Shown: in pieces, positions 37,305 through 46,666 of the stretch
How positions within the stretch are numbered: position 1 is the first letter of the stretch
How the letters are laid out: each line of letters begins with the position of its first letter
From: Lysobacterales bacterium
Lineage (GTDB): Bacteria > Pseudomonadota > Gammaproteobacteria > Xanthomonadales > Ahniellaceae
Length of the DNA stretch: 64,000 nucleotides
Direction: 5' to 3'
Assembly (NCBI GenBank): GCA_016721845.1
Contig: JADKHK010000007.1
Location: 124,001-188,000 of the forward strand
Translations under genes and position numbers: made by a program
Notes under the pieces: generated by a model
What the model saw: the letters and a program-made list of their open reading frames with translations, nothing else
Databases searched by the model: none
What the model was told of the DNA's origin: nothing

Positions 37305-38252
37305 GTGATTCCGCCGACCCTGGTCGACATCGAAGCTGCGCGCCAGCGCATTTCCGCGCATGCGCGGCTGACGCCGGTGCTGCGCGACGAAGCACTCGAT
37401 GCCGAGATCGGCGCGCGTCTGCATTTCAAGTGCGAGAACCTGCAGCGGGTCGGCGCCTTCAAGTTCCGCGGTGCCTGCAATGCGGTGTTTGCACTCGACG
37501 ATGCCGTCGCGGCGCGGGGCGTGATCACGCATTCATCGGGCAACCATGGCGCCGCACTCGCGGCCGCGGCCGCGCTGCGAGGCATCCCCGCGCACGTGGT
37601 GGTGCCGGAAAACGCCAATGCCCAGAAGCTCCGCAACATCATCGCGGCGGGTGCCACGGTGCATCGCTGCGCGCCGAATCTGGCCGCGCGCGAGGCGCTC
37701 TGCACGGCGCTGGCGCGCGAGACCGGCGCGCGTCTGGTGCATCCTTACACCGAGCCGCTGGTGATTGCCGGACAGGGCACGGCAGCGCTGGAACTGCTCG
37801 ATCAGGTCAATGGCATCGATGCCTTCATCGCGCCGGTCGGTGGCGGCGGCCTGATGTCCGGCTGCGCAATCGCCTTGCGCGCCCGCTCGCCGCACACGAC
37901 GCTGATCGGCGCCGAGCCGGTCGGCGCGGATGATGCGCAGCGTTCGCTCGCGGCCGGTCACGTGGTGCCGGTGGAACGCCCGGAATCGATCTGCGATGGC
38001 CTGCTCGCGACCCTCGGCGAGATCAATCACCGTGTGCTCGCGCAGCATCGCGTCGAAGTGCTGACGGTGGACGACGGCGCCGTGCGTGCGGCCATGCGGC
38101 GCCTGTGGGAACGACTCAAGCTGGTCGTCGAGCCGAGTTCGGCGATCACCTACGCGGTACTGCAGGCGCAGCGCGAACGCTTCCGCGGTCAGCGCGTCGG
38201 CGTGCTGCTCAGTGGCGGCAATGTCGATCTGGACGCGATCCCCGCGTTCTAG
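37305..38252 (+). CDS. PLP-dependent threonine/serine dehydratase or racemase
   Basis: A 315-residue fold-type II PLP enzyme. The Schiff-base Lys53 lies in GAFKFRGA, the phosphate/substrate loop is SSGNHG at 77-82, and the phosphate-binding glycine loop is GGGGL around 180. The length without a C-terminal ACT domain fits catabolic threonine dehydratase (TdcB-like), serine racemase, or hydroxy-aspartate dehydratase; sequence alone does not decide. Start GTG at 37305, with AAGGA eight bases upstream; this gives the family-typical N-terminus LVDIEAARQRI. It is divergent from the RDD/SpoIIM/MoxR operon. Confidence 0.9.
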   Translation: MIPPTLVDIEAARQRISAHARLTPVLRDEALDAEIGARLHFKCENLQRVGAFKFRGACNAVFALDDAVAARGVITHSSGNHGAALAAAAALRGIPAHVVVPENANAQKLRNIIAAGATVHRCAPNLAAREALCTALARETGARLVHPYTEPLVIAGQGTAALELLDQVNGIDAFIAPVGGGGLMSGCAIALRARSPHTTLIGAEPVGADDAQRSLAAGHVVPVERPESICDGLLATLGEINHRVLAQHRVEVLTVDDGAVRAAMRRLWERLKLVVEPSSAITYAVLQAQRERFRGQRVGVLLSGGNVDLDAIPAF

Positions 38253-38262
38253 ACGCGCGCGC

Positions 38263-39246
38263 TCAGCCGGCAGACGCGATCGCGGTTGCCTGGGCCTTGC
38301 GCCACTGCATGAAGTCCGCGCGCGCCGCGGCATTGCGGCCATCACGCTCGCCGGCCAACAGGGCATCGCGGATGCCGTATGCCTCCATGCTGCGCAGTCG
38401 AACGATTTCGCGTCGCACCTCATCGCGATTCCGATCCGACACGCCGACGGCGGTTGGCGCCCGCTGCAGTCGTACGGCATCGAGATGCTGCAATCGCCGC
38501 AATTGCCAATCGAATGCCGCGCGGGTCGGAAACAACTGCGAGCTCTCGATCTGCAAGGGATTGGACCAGCATGCAGCGATCAGGTCCCAGCCGCGGCGAT
38601 GCCGTTCCGTCGCCACGTCAGGCGGTTCATGCAGGACGACCGCATCGACCGCAAAGCGGAATCGCCGGCCTTCGCGCAGGATCACCTGCGCATGTGCATA
38701 GCAGTTGCAGCGCAGTCCGCCCCCATCCGGCACCGGCAGTTCGCAGCGCAGCGAACGCAGGAACGCGACATTGTTCGACGAATAGCATTCGAGTCGGCCA
38801 TCGGGCCGGTCCCAGACGTAACCGAAATCCATCACCGTCGCCGCAATGCCGGTCGGGGTCGGGTCGTCGTAGAGGGTGAGGCCGCCGACGGCATCGGCGG
38901 TGCCTTCGCGCAACGGTGCGGTCAACCGGTCCAGCCAGTCGTCGCGCACCGGCCTGCAATCGCCGTCGAGATAGACGACAAATCGGCCGCGCGCATGGTT
39001 GGCCGCCCGATTCTTCTGCACATCGTAGTCGAGGCCTACGGCGTCGATCACGCGCACCGGAACGCATGATGCCGCGACCAGCTGCTGCACCCGCCCGTCG
39101 CCGACGGCATCGGTGATCAGGATCTCGGCGTCGTTGCGTGCGGCGATCGTGCTCAACGCGGCGAGTGCGGCGTGCAAGCTACTGAAGCTCTGTCCATCGG
39201 TGACGTTGAACGATTCGGTGACCAGCGAAAATTCGGGCGATGTCAT
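38263..39246 (-). CDS. Family 2 glycosyltransferase
   Basis: A 327-residue GT-A fold glycosyltransferase. It has a GT2 opening (FSLVTESFNVTDG), a nucleotide-binding acidic region (ILITDAVGD), the DxD metal motif DGD at 94-96 in VYLDGDCRP, and SSNNVAFLRSLRCELP resembling the GT2 acceptor-loop region. No membrane segment is present, so it is likely cytoplasmic. Donor and acceptor are unknown. It is transcribed alone or with the lipase operon 15 bases upstream. Confidence 0.82.
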   Translation of the reverse strand: MTSPEFSLVTESFNVTDGQSFSSLHAALAALSTIAARNDAEILITDAVGDGRVQQLVAASCVPVRVIDAVGLDYDVQKNRAANHARGRFVVYLDGDCRPVRDDWLDRLTAPLREGTADAVGGLTLYDDPTPTGIAATVMDFGYVWDRPDGRLECYSSNNVAFLRSLRCELPVPDGGGLRCNCYAHAQVILREGRRFRFAVDAVVLHEPPDVATERHRRGWDLIAACWSNPLQIESSQLFPTRAAFDWQLRRLQHLDAVRLQRAPTAVGVSDRNRDEVRREIVRLRSMEAYGIRDALLAGERDGRNAAARADFMQWRKAQATAIASAG

Positions 39247-39261
39247 CACCGCATTCTAGGG

Positions 39262-40323
39262 TCACAACTGCCCGATGGCTTCCAGCGACGCGACGCGGCG
39301 TTGCTCGGCGGCGTCGAAACTGCGCTCGCGCAATTGCGTGATGGCGCGATCACGGCCGGCGCCATCAAGGCGGACGTCGGCCCGCAAGGCATCGCGGGCC
39401 TGAACGTAGGCGCGCACTCGGGCGTCCCAGGCGGCCTGCTCGGCATCGGCCTGGGCCAGGCGTTGCGCCGCTTCGGCGCCGAACAGGGCCTCGCGCTCGC
39501 TCTGTCGCTGTGCCGGGTCCAGCCGCAGCGCGTCGAACTGGCGATTCTGCTCATCGACCAGCAAGGCCGTGTTCGCTTCCTGCATGCCCGCGCGCTGTTC
39601 CGGACTCAGGCGCGCATCAAGTTCGTCGAGACGCTGCCGGCGTGCGCGCTCGTCCAGCGCGTCGTCCGCCATCACGTCACGACGATCCAGGGTGTATTCG
39701 GTATAGCGTTCCTCGTCGCCGAAGAAGGCCTCGGCCATGGCCGTGTCGAGCAGCCGCTGGCGCAGTTCGTGGACGCGTGCGAGGCGCTCGCGCAGATCAT
39801 CGCCGGGCGGGACGTTCATCGACGCGAGTGCCTGCTGGTAGTCGACGTAGCGATCGAACAATGCCGCGACGTCGGCCGCAACGACATCACCGTGCAGGGC
39901 TCGCACATGCGCGAGCAGCAACGCGCGGATCGCGGCGACATCGCGCTCGCCGAGGGCGCTCAGGAAATAGTCGAACAGGCGGCGCAGTTCGAGACTGGCA
40001 ACGACACGGCCACTCGCGTCCAGCGTCACTGCGCCATCGGGTTCGCTGTCGCGCAGCGACGCCGGCCAAGTGAGCGAAGCGGCCACGGTCGGATCCGTGG
40101 CGGACGGCGTGTCCGCTGCAGGTGCTGCGACGCGGGTTGATTCGATCGCGTCGGACGACGTCCCGGACGGCGCGTCCACCGTGTCTGCTGCGCGGGGGCG
40201 GCGCTCTTCGGCAGCGCGTGTCTGCCACCACAGTGCCGCACCGGCCAGCAGCAACAATGCACTGACCGCGACAACAAGACGGCCCGGTCGAGACCGGGCC
40301 GTCGCATGCTTCATGGGCATCAT
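39262..40323 (-). CDS. lifO: Lipase-specific foldase (Lif chaperone)
   Basis: A 353-residue membrane-anchored steric chaperone for the lipase encoded just upstream. An inner-membrane anchor (about 16-33) is followed by an Ala/Pro-rich linker and the foldase body in the periplasm. The signature R-x-x-F-D-Y-F-L-S-A-L-G-E is exact at 114-126; this motif is required for lipase activation in characterised Lif proteins. The rest is charged helical sequence, as in the family. The gene begins 13 bases after the lipase stop, the usual lipA-lif order. Confidence 0.93.
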   Translation of the reverse strand: MMPMKHATARSRPGRLVVAVSALLLLAGAALWWQTRAAEERRPRAADTVDAPSGTSSDAIESTRVAAPAADTPSATDPTVAASLTWPASLRDSEPDGAVTLDASGRVVASLELRRLFDYFLSALGERDVAAIRALLLAHVRALHGDVVAADVAALFDRYVDYQQALASMNVPPGDDLRERLARVHELRQRLLDTAMAEAFFGDEERYTEYTLDRRDVMADDALDERARRQRLDELDARLSPEQRAGMQEANTALLVDEQNRQFDALRLDPAQRQSEREALFGAEAAQRLAQADAEQAAWDARVRAYVQARDALRADVRLDGAGRDRAITQLRERSFDAAEQRRVASLEAIGQL

Positions 40324-40336
40324 GCCGCTGCTGCGA

Positions 40337-41269
40337 TCACAGTCCGGCGGACTTCAGCCGGTTCGCCTGCGTGCGGATCACCGACACCGGGTTCGACGCA
40401 AACAAGCCGCGCAGACCGAAGATCTGGTTGACCTCGTCGAGGTGGTTCCAGCCGTAGTCGTCGCGCAACACGACGCCGAGGTGCGAGGAGCACTGCCCGA
40501 CCAGTCCGTCGTTCTGCTCGAAACCGAAGAACAGGGCCCCGGCACCCAGCATCGCGTCGCTGGCATCAAAGACATTGGTCAGCACCGACGTGCCACCCCA
40601 CGAGTAGTAGCGCACGCCGTTCACGCTGCTCGCGCCCTGGCCGCAGCGGTAGCTCGGCAGGCCCTGCGGATGGCGGGCATTGAAGGCGGCGGAACCGGAC
40701 GACGAGAGCGACGCCAGCGCGCCGAGCGCGTACTGCGGATCGCTGTTGCCGGAGAGAAAGCCGATCAGGCTGGACAAGGCATCGACGAAACCGGCGACCA
40801 GCGGCCGCAACGGCGAGCCGGCCGGCAAGGTGGTGGCGAGCGCATCGGCGACCTTGCTGCCGGTATGCGGCGAGCCGACCGAGGTGACCGAGGCGACCAG
40901 GTCCGGACGCACCGACGCGACGTAGCGCGCGGTCGGTCCGCCATGGCTGTGCCCGATCAGGTTGAACTTCTGGTAGCCGTAGATGGCACGCAGGTTCACC
41001 AGGTCGCGGATCAGTTGTTCGCCGCGTACTTCGGTGTAGTTCGAGGCCGAGACGCTGCCGATGAAGACCTTGGCGCCGCCGGCGCGCAGGTCGGACGGCA
41101 CGCCGTACCAGTAGTCGTAGACGCCGAACAGCGAATCGAATCCGAGCAGGCCGTGCACCAGCACGATCGGGTAACGCGTCTTGGTGTAGTCGGATTGCGC
41201 CGATGCCAGCGGCGCAATGCCGAACAGGGCGACGACGAGCAACAGTCGGGACAGCAGTGTGCGGATCAT
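40337..41269 (-). CDS. Secreted triacylglycerol lipase (family I)
   Basis: A 310-residue exported alpha/beta-hydrolase like Pseudomonas/Burkholderia family I lipases. Signal peptide to about residue 24 (LASA). Oxyanion-hole motif VLVHG (36-40), nucleophile Ser108 in GHSHGG, and candidate catalytic Asp in QNDGLV and His in WNHLDEVN. Two late cysteines (YRCGQG and GQCSSH) probably form the conserved disulfide near the active site. Secretion is likely by the type II pathway after folding with the adjacent Lif chaperone. Confidence 0.94.
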   Translation of the reverse strand: MIRTLLSRLLLVVALFGIAPLASAQSDYTKTRYPIVLVHGLLGFDSLFGVYDYWYGVPSDLRAGGAKVFIGSVSASNYTEVRGEQLIRDLVNLRAIYGYQKFNLIGHSHGGPTARYVASVRPDLVASVTSVGSPHTGSKVADALATTLPAGSPLRPLVAGFVDALSSLIGFLSGNSDPQYALGALASLSSSGSAAFNARHPQGLPSYRCGQGASSVNGVRYYSWGGTSVLTNVFDASDAMLGAGALFFGFEQNDGLVGQCSSHLGVVLRDDYGWNHLDEVNQIFGLRGLFASNPVSVIRTQANRLKSAGL

Positions 41270-41336
41270 GAGACTCCCCTGGATGTGTGCGTGGTGGCCG
41301 TCGCGCGATCTTGATCGTCACGCTGACGGCAACCGC

Positions 41337-41365
41337 ACCATAGTGCCAAGTCGGTCACAAATCAA
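41337..41365 (-). promoter_or_regulatory. Possible sigma-70-type promoter of the lipase operon
   Basis: On the complement, TTGATT (41360-41365) and TATGGT (41337-41342) are separated by exactly 17 bases, about 68 bases before the lipase ATG. An inverted repeat CGGTCAC (41352-41358) / GTGACCG (41379-41385) flanks the -35 and could be an operator. By-eye call only. Confidence 0.4.
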
Positions 41366-41450
41366 ACGTGTGTTTCAAGTGACCGTTTTGCACTGCAACA
41401 GGGAAGGCGACGGGCAGCGGTCCCGTGGGGCCGCCGCCCATCCGGATGCA

Positions 41451-42857
41451 TCACTTGGCGTCGACGAACTTGCCGAAGTCCTTGAGCTGCGCAACCACGG
41501 CGGCGTCACCGACGACGACGATCGACTGCTGTTCCGGCGCGAAATACTTCTGGCCGATCGCCTGGACTTGCGCGGCGTCGACGGCACGCACCTTGGGCAC
41601 GAACTCGCCGAGGAATTCGGGGGGCAGGCCGACCAGCCAGTTGTTCGCCAGCGAGCCGGCGACGGCACCCTGCAACTGGTTGCTGATCAGGTAACCGCCG
41701 GCGATGTAGCGCTTGTTCATGTCGAGCTCGGCGGCACTCACGGCCTCGGCGCCGATGCGCTTGTACTCGGCGAAGAACTCGCCGAGTGCGGCACCGGTGA
41801 CGTCGTTGCGTACGTCGGCCGAGGCGATCAGGGCGCCACCCGCGACCTGGGCGCGATAGCCGAGTCCGGCGCCGTAGGTATAACCCTTGTCCTCGCGCAG
41901 GTTCTGCATCAGCCGGCTGCTGAAGCCGCCGCCGAGAATGGTGCTGGCGACCCGCAACGGGATGTAGTCGGCATCGGTCGCCGGCACCGCAGGGCGGCCG
42001 ATGCGCAGCGCCGATTGCACGCTGCCGCTGCGTTCCAGATGCACGAAGCTGGGCGTGGCGCTGACCGGCGAAGCGGTCGTTGCAGCGGCGGGCTTCCCTT
42101 CGACCTGCCAATCGCCGAAGCGATCCTGCGCGAGCTTGAACGCGGCGTCGGCATCAATGCGGCCGGCGATGACCAGCAGGGTCTGGTCCGGTCGCAGGCG
42201 TTGCTTGTAGGCCGACACCAACTTGTCGCGGGTGATCGCGTTGATGCCGTCCTCGGTGTTCTGCGTGCGCGCATACGGATGCTCGCCATACACCGCTTTC
42301 AGGATGGCGCGCTCGGCGCGGAAGCCGGGCTGCGCTTCCGCCGCCTTCAGCCCCTGCAGCGCATTGGCCTTGGCGAGAGCGATCTCCGACTCGGGAAAGC
42401 TGGGGTGACGCACGATCTCGGCAAGCAGGCCGAGCATCGGCCCGGCATTGCTGGCGAGCGCATCGGCGGAGACGACGAGACCGTCATTGCTCGCGAATGC
42501 ACCGACACCGCCGCCCAACGATTGCGCCGTCTCGGCGATGTGTTTCGAATCACGCTGGTCGGTGCCTTCGCTGAGCAGACCCGCGAGCGTCGAGGCGAAA
42601 CCCGGCGTGGTCGCTTCGTCGGCGGCGAGGCCGGCGTTCTTGAACGCGAGCACGTAGTCGACGCGCGGCATGCCGTCGCGGGCGACCACCCACACGGTCA
42701 GGCCGTTGGCGAGCGTGCGCTTGGCGATGTCAGGCACCGGCAACGGCTTGTCGGCGGCGTAGGCCGGCAGGTCTTTCGGCATCACCGGCGCATCGGCGGC
42801 GTTTGCGGCAGGAACGATCAGGGCGCCGATCAGCAGGGCAAGGATGGACTTGGTCAT
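41451..42857 (-). CDS. M16 peptidase family protein, non-catalytic partner
   Basis: A 468-residue exported M16 (insulinase/pitrilysin) family protein. Signal peptide at 1-20 (MTKSILALLIGALIVPAANA). The family fold is clear (ANGLTVWVVARDG, NAGLAADEATTPGFASTLAGLLSEGT, PDQTLLVIAGRIDADAAF), but the zinc motif HxxEH is replaced at the matching position by a TPGFASTL-type sequence, so it is catalytically empty. Such proteins pair with an active M16 subunit, here the gene ten bases upstream, as in mitochondrial-processing-peptidase-like heterodimers. Confidence 0.9.
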   Translation of the reverse strand: MTKSILALLIGALIVPAANAADAPVMPKDLPAYAADKPLPVPDIAKRTLANGLTVWVVARDGMPRVDYVLAFKNAGLAADEATTPGFASTLAGLLSEGTDQRDSKHIAETAQSLGGGVGAFASNDGLVVSADALASNAGPMLGLLAEIVRHPSFPESEIALAKANALQGLKAAEAQPGFRAERAILKAVYGEHPYARTQNTEDGINAITRDKLVSAYKQRLRPDQTLLVIAGRIDADAAFKLAQDRFGDWQVEGKPAAATTASPVSATPSFVHLERSGSVQSALRIGRPAVPATDADYIPLRVASTILGGGFSSRLMQNLREDKGYTYGAGLGYRAQVAGGALIASADVRNDVTGAALGEFFAEYKRIGAEAVSAAELDMNKRYIAGGYLISNQLQGAVAGSLANNWLVGLPPEFLGEFVPKVRAVDAAQVQAIGQKYFAPEQQSIVVVGDAAVVAQLKDFGKFVDAK

Positions 42858-42867
42858 GGCGGGCTCC

Positions 42868-44250
42868 TCACTTCTTCTCGGCATCGGTGGCGAGCATCGC
42901 CGCCGGTTTGCGATCGATCACGGTACGGTTGGCGACGGTCAGGTATTTCGCCGCGACGCGTTTCAGGTCATCCGAGGTTACTGCCTGGATCCAGCCCGGC
43001 ACCTGGTTCGCGACCTTGGCATCGCCCCACAGCGCCTGGTATTTCGCGAGCGTGTCGGCTCGGCTCAGGAAACTTTCCAGACTGTTGTTCCAGTCCGCCA
43101 GCATCGCCGTCTTCACGCGCGCCAGTTCGGCATCGGACACGCCGTCCTTCACGATCTGCGCGATCTGCGCGTCCATTTCGGCGAGCACGTCCTCGACCTT
43201 GACGTCCGGCTTGTACAGCGCGAACAGGGTGAGCAAGGTCGGGCCGTCGTATTCGAACGGACCGGTGAGGCCGAACAGCGAATCGATGTTCAGGGCCATG
43301 GTCTTGCCTTTCACTAGCCCCTGGTACAGACGCGAGGCATCGCCACCGGCCAGCACGTCGGCGAGGACCGCCATCGGTGCCTGGTCCTTGCTGCCGCGCT
43401 CGGCAATCTTGTAGCCGATCGCCACCGCCGGTACCTGCGCCAGCGCGTCGGATTGGGTGATGCGCTTCTCGGCGGTGTTCAGGGGTTCGTCCACGTCCGG
43501 ACGTTTCGGGGTATCGCGCCGGGCGATCTTGCCGAAGTACTTCTCGGCCAGTGCGAAGCCTTGCTCCGGGGTGACGTCGCCGGCCAGCGACAGCACCGCG
43601 TTGTTCGGACCGTAGTAGTCGCGATGGAAGGCGCGCACGTCGTCGAGCTTGGCGCTTTCCAGGTCGACGAAGCTGCCATAGCCGTCGTGATTGTTCTCCC
43701 ACTTCGCGAACGCCTGCTGGCTGATGTCGATCCACATGAAACCGCCGTAGGGCTGGTTCTTCACGTTGACGCGGATCTCTTCCTTGACCACATCCTGCTG
43801 GTTCTTCAGCGTCTTCTCGTTGAAGTCGAGTGTGGTCATGCGGTCGGCTTCGAGCCACAGGATCGGTTCCAGCGCCGACACCGGCGCGATCTCGATGTAG
43901 TTGGTGAAGTCCGGGCGGGTCGAGCCGTTGTTGCGGCCACCGCCACCGGTGATGACCTTGTCGAAGGTGCCTTCCGGCGCGTTCGGCGTGCCTTCGAACA
44001 TCAGGTGTTCGAACAGGTGCGCGAAGCCGGTACGGTTCTTCGGCTCGGAGCGCATGCCGACCTTGTAGACGACGCTGAGGCCCACCACCGGCGCGCTGTG
44101 GTCTTCGCTGACGACGACGGTCAGGCCGTTGTCCAGCGTCTTCACCGCGATCGGCAGGTCGAAACGGTCCGCATCGCCGGCGAAGGTGGAGGCAGAGAGG
44201 GACAGCCCGATCAAGACGGGCAGGAACTTGGGAGTACGCAACGCGGACAT
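42868..44250 (-). CDS. M16 zinc metallopeptidase, catalytic partner
   Basis: A 460-residue exported M16 zinc peptidase. The start chosen is MSALRTPKF at 44250 (signal peptide ending STFA). The inverted zinc motif HLFEH gives His78, Glu81 and His82, with the distal Glu in VVKEEIRVN about 75 residues later. It is probably periplasmic or outer-membrane associated and degrades small peptides. It sits upstream of the non-catalytic M16 gene with a ten-base gap, so they are made together. The divergent gene lies 160 bases away. Confidence 0.93.
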   Translation of the reverse strand: MSALRTPKFLPVLIGLSLSASTFAGDADRFDLPIAVKTLDNGLTVVVSEDHSAPVVGLSVVYKVGMRSEPKNRTGFAHLFEHLMFEGTPNAPEGTFDKVITGGGGRNNGSTRPDFTNYIEIAPVSALEPILWLEADRMTTLDFNEKTLKNQQDVVKEEIRVNVKNQPYGGFMWIDISQQAFAKWENNHDGYGSFVDLESAKLDDVRAFHRDYYGPNNAVLSLAGDVTPEQGFALAEKYFGKIARRDTPKRPDVDEPLNTAEKRITQSDALAQVPAVAIGYKIAERGSKDQAPMAVLADVLAGGDASRLYQGLVKGKTMALNIDSLFGLTGPFEYDGPTLLTLFALYKPDVKVEDVLAEMDAQIAQIVKDGVSDAELARVKTAMLADWNNSLESFLSRADTLAKYQALWGDAKVANQVPGWIQAVTSDDLKRVAAKYLTVANRTVIDRKPAAMLATDAEKK

Positions 44251-44410
44251 GAATGTCGACCCGACGCAGTGAATGGAACGCACAGCCTAGCCGGCCCGGA
44301 CGACGATCAAGCGGGCCATACGTCATTTCCGACACCGTTGGTCACGTTGCCGCCATTGCCCGCGACCGGGTCGGCTCCGTACAGTCGGATCGATTGATCG
44401 GGGAAGTCGT

Positions 44411-45439
44411 TTGCGAACCGCCATCGTGCTGATGACCCACCGCTTCGATCCGTCCATCCTGGCCGAGTTCGAACGCATGCGCGCCGCGCTGCACGCAGGC
44501 GATCGCGCCTTCGTGCTGAGTGATGCCGAGGAATTGCCGGACGACCTCGCGGCGCCGGTGCATCGCTTCACGCTGGGGCGCGTGGCGACCCGGGCGAAAC
44601 GCCTGGTCGGCCACGAGATCATGTGGAACCTGCACCTGGCCTGGCTCGACTTCTTCGACGCCCATGCCGACTTCGACCACTACTGGTTCATCGAGTACGA
44701 CGCGGTCTATGCCGGACCGTGGCGCGACCTGTTCGATGCCTTTCGCGACCAGCCGCACGACCTGTTCTGCGCGCACTTGCGCCGACATGCCGAAGAACCG
44801 GACTGGCACTGGTGGCACGAGATCCATCCACCCGACGGCGTGCTTGACCCGGCGTCGTGCGTGCGCGGATTCCTGCCGATCGCGAGATTGTCGCGGCACG
44901 GGTTTGCCGTCCTGCGCGATCAGGTGCGCGCCGGCTGGAGCGGATTCTTCGAAGGGCTGCTGCCGACCTTGCTGCACCTGCAGGGGCTGCGCATCGGCGA
45001 TTTCGGCGGCGATGGTGCATTCGTGCCGGAAGGATTTCGCGAGCGCTTCTACACGAGCGCGAGCGATCGAGCCGGCAGCTTGCACAATCTCGGCACCCAC
45101 CGTTTCCGTCCGCCGCTCGCCTATCCGCGGATCCTGCCGGGTCGCATCTATCACCCGGTGAAGCCCGAGTCCTGCCTCGTCGATGCCGGTGTCGACGACG
45201 TCGAACGCAGTGGCGCGGCGATCGCCAATGCACTGGAGCAGATCCGCCAGCGCCGCCAGCAGCGGGCCGCGAGCGGCACGCGCGACGTCGATCTCGACAC
45301 CGTGCTGCAAGCCTTGACCGGGCTCGACGTGCCGACCCTGCGCAACGCGATCGAGCGGCACGTCGAAGCGACCGCGGGCGATCACCGTTTCATCCTGCTG
45401 CGGCAGCGTCTGGAGCGACTGGTGGACGCCGCGGCATGA
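44411..45439 (+). CDS. Putative glycosyltransferase coupled to Glf
   Basis: A 342-residue cytoplasmic protein. It opens with a beta-strand typical of a nucleotide-binding fold (TAIVLMTHRFDP) and carries HYWFIEYDAVYAGPW (about 94-108), which resembles the W..EYD...G metal/sugar region of DUF3405-type proteins. The start is probably TTG at 44411, behind GGGGAAG; the next in-frame Met is seven codons on. Its stop overlaps the glf start (ATGA). A role in transferring or modifying a galactofuranose-containing glycan is inferred from context; I do not recognise the family with certainty. Confidence 0.65.
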   Translation: MRTAIVLMTHRFDPSILAEFERMRAALHAGDRAFVLSDAEELPDDLAAPVHRFTLGRVATRAKRLVGHEIMWNLHLAWLDFFDAHADFDHYWFIEYDAVYAGPWRDLFDAFRDQPHDLFCAHLRRHAEEPDWHWWHEIHPPDGVLDPASCVRGFLPIARLSRHGFAVLRDQVRAGWSGFFEGLLPTLLHLQGLRIGDFGGDGAFVPEGFRERFYTSASDRAGSLHNLGTHRFRPPLAYPRILPGRIYHPVKPESCLVDAGVDDVERSGAAIANALEQIRQRRQQRAASGTRDVDLDTVLQALTGLDVPTLRNAIERHVEATAGDHRFILLRQRLERLVDAAA

Positions 45440-46584
45440 ACGCATTGCTGGTGGTCGGTGCCGGCTTTTCCGGTGCGGTGCTGGCCCGCGAACTGGCCGA
45501 GGCCGGATTCGACACGCACGTCATCGACCAGCGCGATCATGTCGCCGGGCATTGCCACAGCGCGCGCGACGCCGAGACCGGCGTGATGGAACATGTCTAC
45601 GGGCCGCACATCTTCCACACCAGCAACGACGCGGTCTGGCATTACCTGCAGCGCTTCGGCGAATGGATGCCCTTCGTCAATCGCGTCAAGGCGCGCACCG
45701 CACGCGGCATCTTCAGCCTGCCGATCAACCTGCACACGATCAACCAGTTCTTCGGCACCGCGATGGGGCCGGACGAGGCGCGCGCTTTCGTCGCCCGCCT
45801 CGCGGCGCGGGACATCGATGTGCCCGCGAACCTGGAAGAACAGGCGCTGAAGTTCATCGGGCGCGATCTGTACGAGGCCTTCTTCCGCGGCTACACGATC
45901 AAGCAATGGGGCTGCGATCCGACCGAGTTGCCGGCCGACATCCTCAAGCGCCTGCCGGTGCGTTTCAACTACGACGACAACTATTACGACAGTCGCCATC
46001 AGGCCTTGCCGAAACACGGCTATACCCGCGTCGTCGAGAACATCCTCGATCACCCGCGCGTCCACGTGACGCTGGCGACGCCGTGGGACGCCGCGATGCA
46101 ACGCGAGTTCGCGCATGTGTTCCATTCGGGCGCGATCGACGCGTGCTTCGGATTCAGCGAAGGCCGTCTCGGCTATCGCACCATGCATTGGCAGCGCAGC
46201 GTCCATGACGGCGACTACCAGGGCACGGCCATCATCAACTGCCCGACGCTCGACGTGCCCTGGACGCGCGTGCTCGAGCATCGGCATCTGTCGCCGTGGG
46301 CGTCATGCGAGCGCTCGCTCGTCACGCACGAATTCAGCAAGGAGACCGAGGCCGGCGATCTGCCGTTCTACCCGAAGCGGCTCGCGGCCGATCGCGAACT
46401 TCTCGCCCGCTACGTCGCCAGGGTCGAGGCGCAGCGCAACATGACCTTCATCGGTCGCCTCGGCACCTATCGCTACCTCGACATGCACCAGGTCATCGCC
46501 GATGCGCTGGATCTGGCGCGTGACTGGTGCGCGGCCCATGCGCGCGGTGCGCCTCGGCCGTTGTTCTCGCGACCGCCGTTGTAG
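45436..46584 (+). CDS. glf: UDP-galactopyranose mutase
   Basis: A 382-residue (E. coli 367) FAD enzyme that converts UDP-galactopyranose to UDP-galactofuranose for surface polysaccharides. N-terminal FAD Rossmann motif VVGAGFSGAVLAREL; the conserved substrate region YGPHIFHTSND, FNLPINLHTIN-like FSLPINLHTINQFFG, and IKQWGCDPTELP, and RFNYDDNYYDSRHQALPKHGYT, are all Glf hallmarks. The catalytic Arg residues lie in these blocks. The start overlaps the upstream putative glycosyltransferase stop by four bases. Confidence 0.96.
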   Translation: MNALLVVGAGFSGAVLARELAEAGFDTHVIDQRDHVAGHCHSARDAETGVMEHVYGPHIFHTSNDAVWHYLQRFGEWMPFVNRVKARTARGIFSLPINLHTINQFFGTAMGPDEARAFVARLAARDIDVPANLEEQALKFIGRDLYEAFFRGYTIKQWGCDPTELPADILKRLPVRFNYDDNYYDSRHQALPKHGYTRVVENILDHPRVHVTLATPWDAAMQREFAHVFHSGAIDACFGFSEGRLGYRTMHWQRSVHDGDYQGTAIINCPTLDVPWTRVLEHRHLSPWASCERSLVTHEFSKETEAGDLPFYPKRLAADRELLARYVARVEAQRNMTFIGRLGTYRYLDMHQVIADALDLARDWCAAHARGAPRPLFSRPPL

Positions 46585-46606
46585 CCGATCGCGCGCCGGA
46601 CCGATC

Positions 46607-46642
46607 GGCGCATCCGGACTCTTCCGAGCAACCGGATGCGCC
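46607..46642. terminator. Hairpin between convergent genes, possible bidirectional terminator
   Basis: GGCGCATCCGG (46607-46617) and CCGGATGCGCC (46632-46642) are a perfect 11-bp inverted repeat with a 14-base loop, between the convergent glf and BON genes. No U-tract follows on either strand, so it may be a weak terminator or a 3'-end stabiliser. Confidence 0.5.
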
Positions 46643-46666
46643 TCGTGGCGAACGGCCGCGCGACCC

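Noticed and set aside
41328..41350. A TTGGCAC...TGCGG sequence upstream of the lipase, resembling a sigma-54 promoter
   Set aside because: The GG-to-GC distance is one base too short for the strict -24/-12 geometry; a sigma-70-type pair fits better.
41352..41389. Hairpin with TTTT on the plus strand read as a terminator
   Set aside because: There is no plus-strand gene upstream of it; both flanking genes run on the minus strand.
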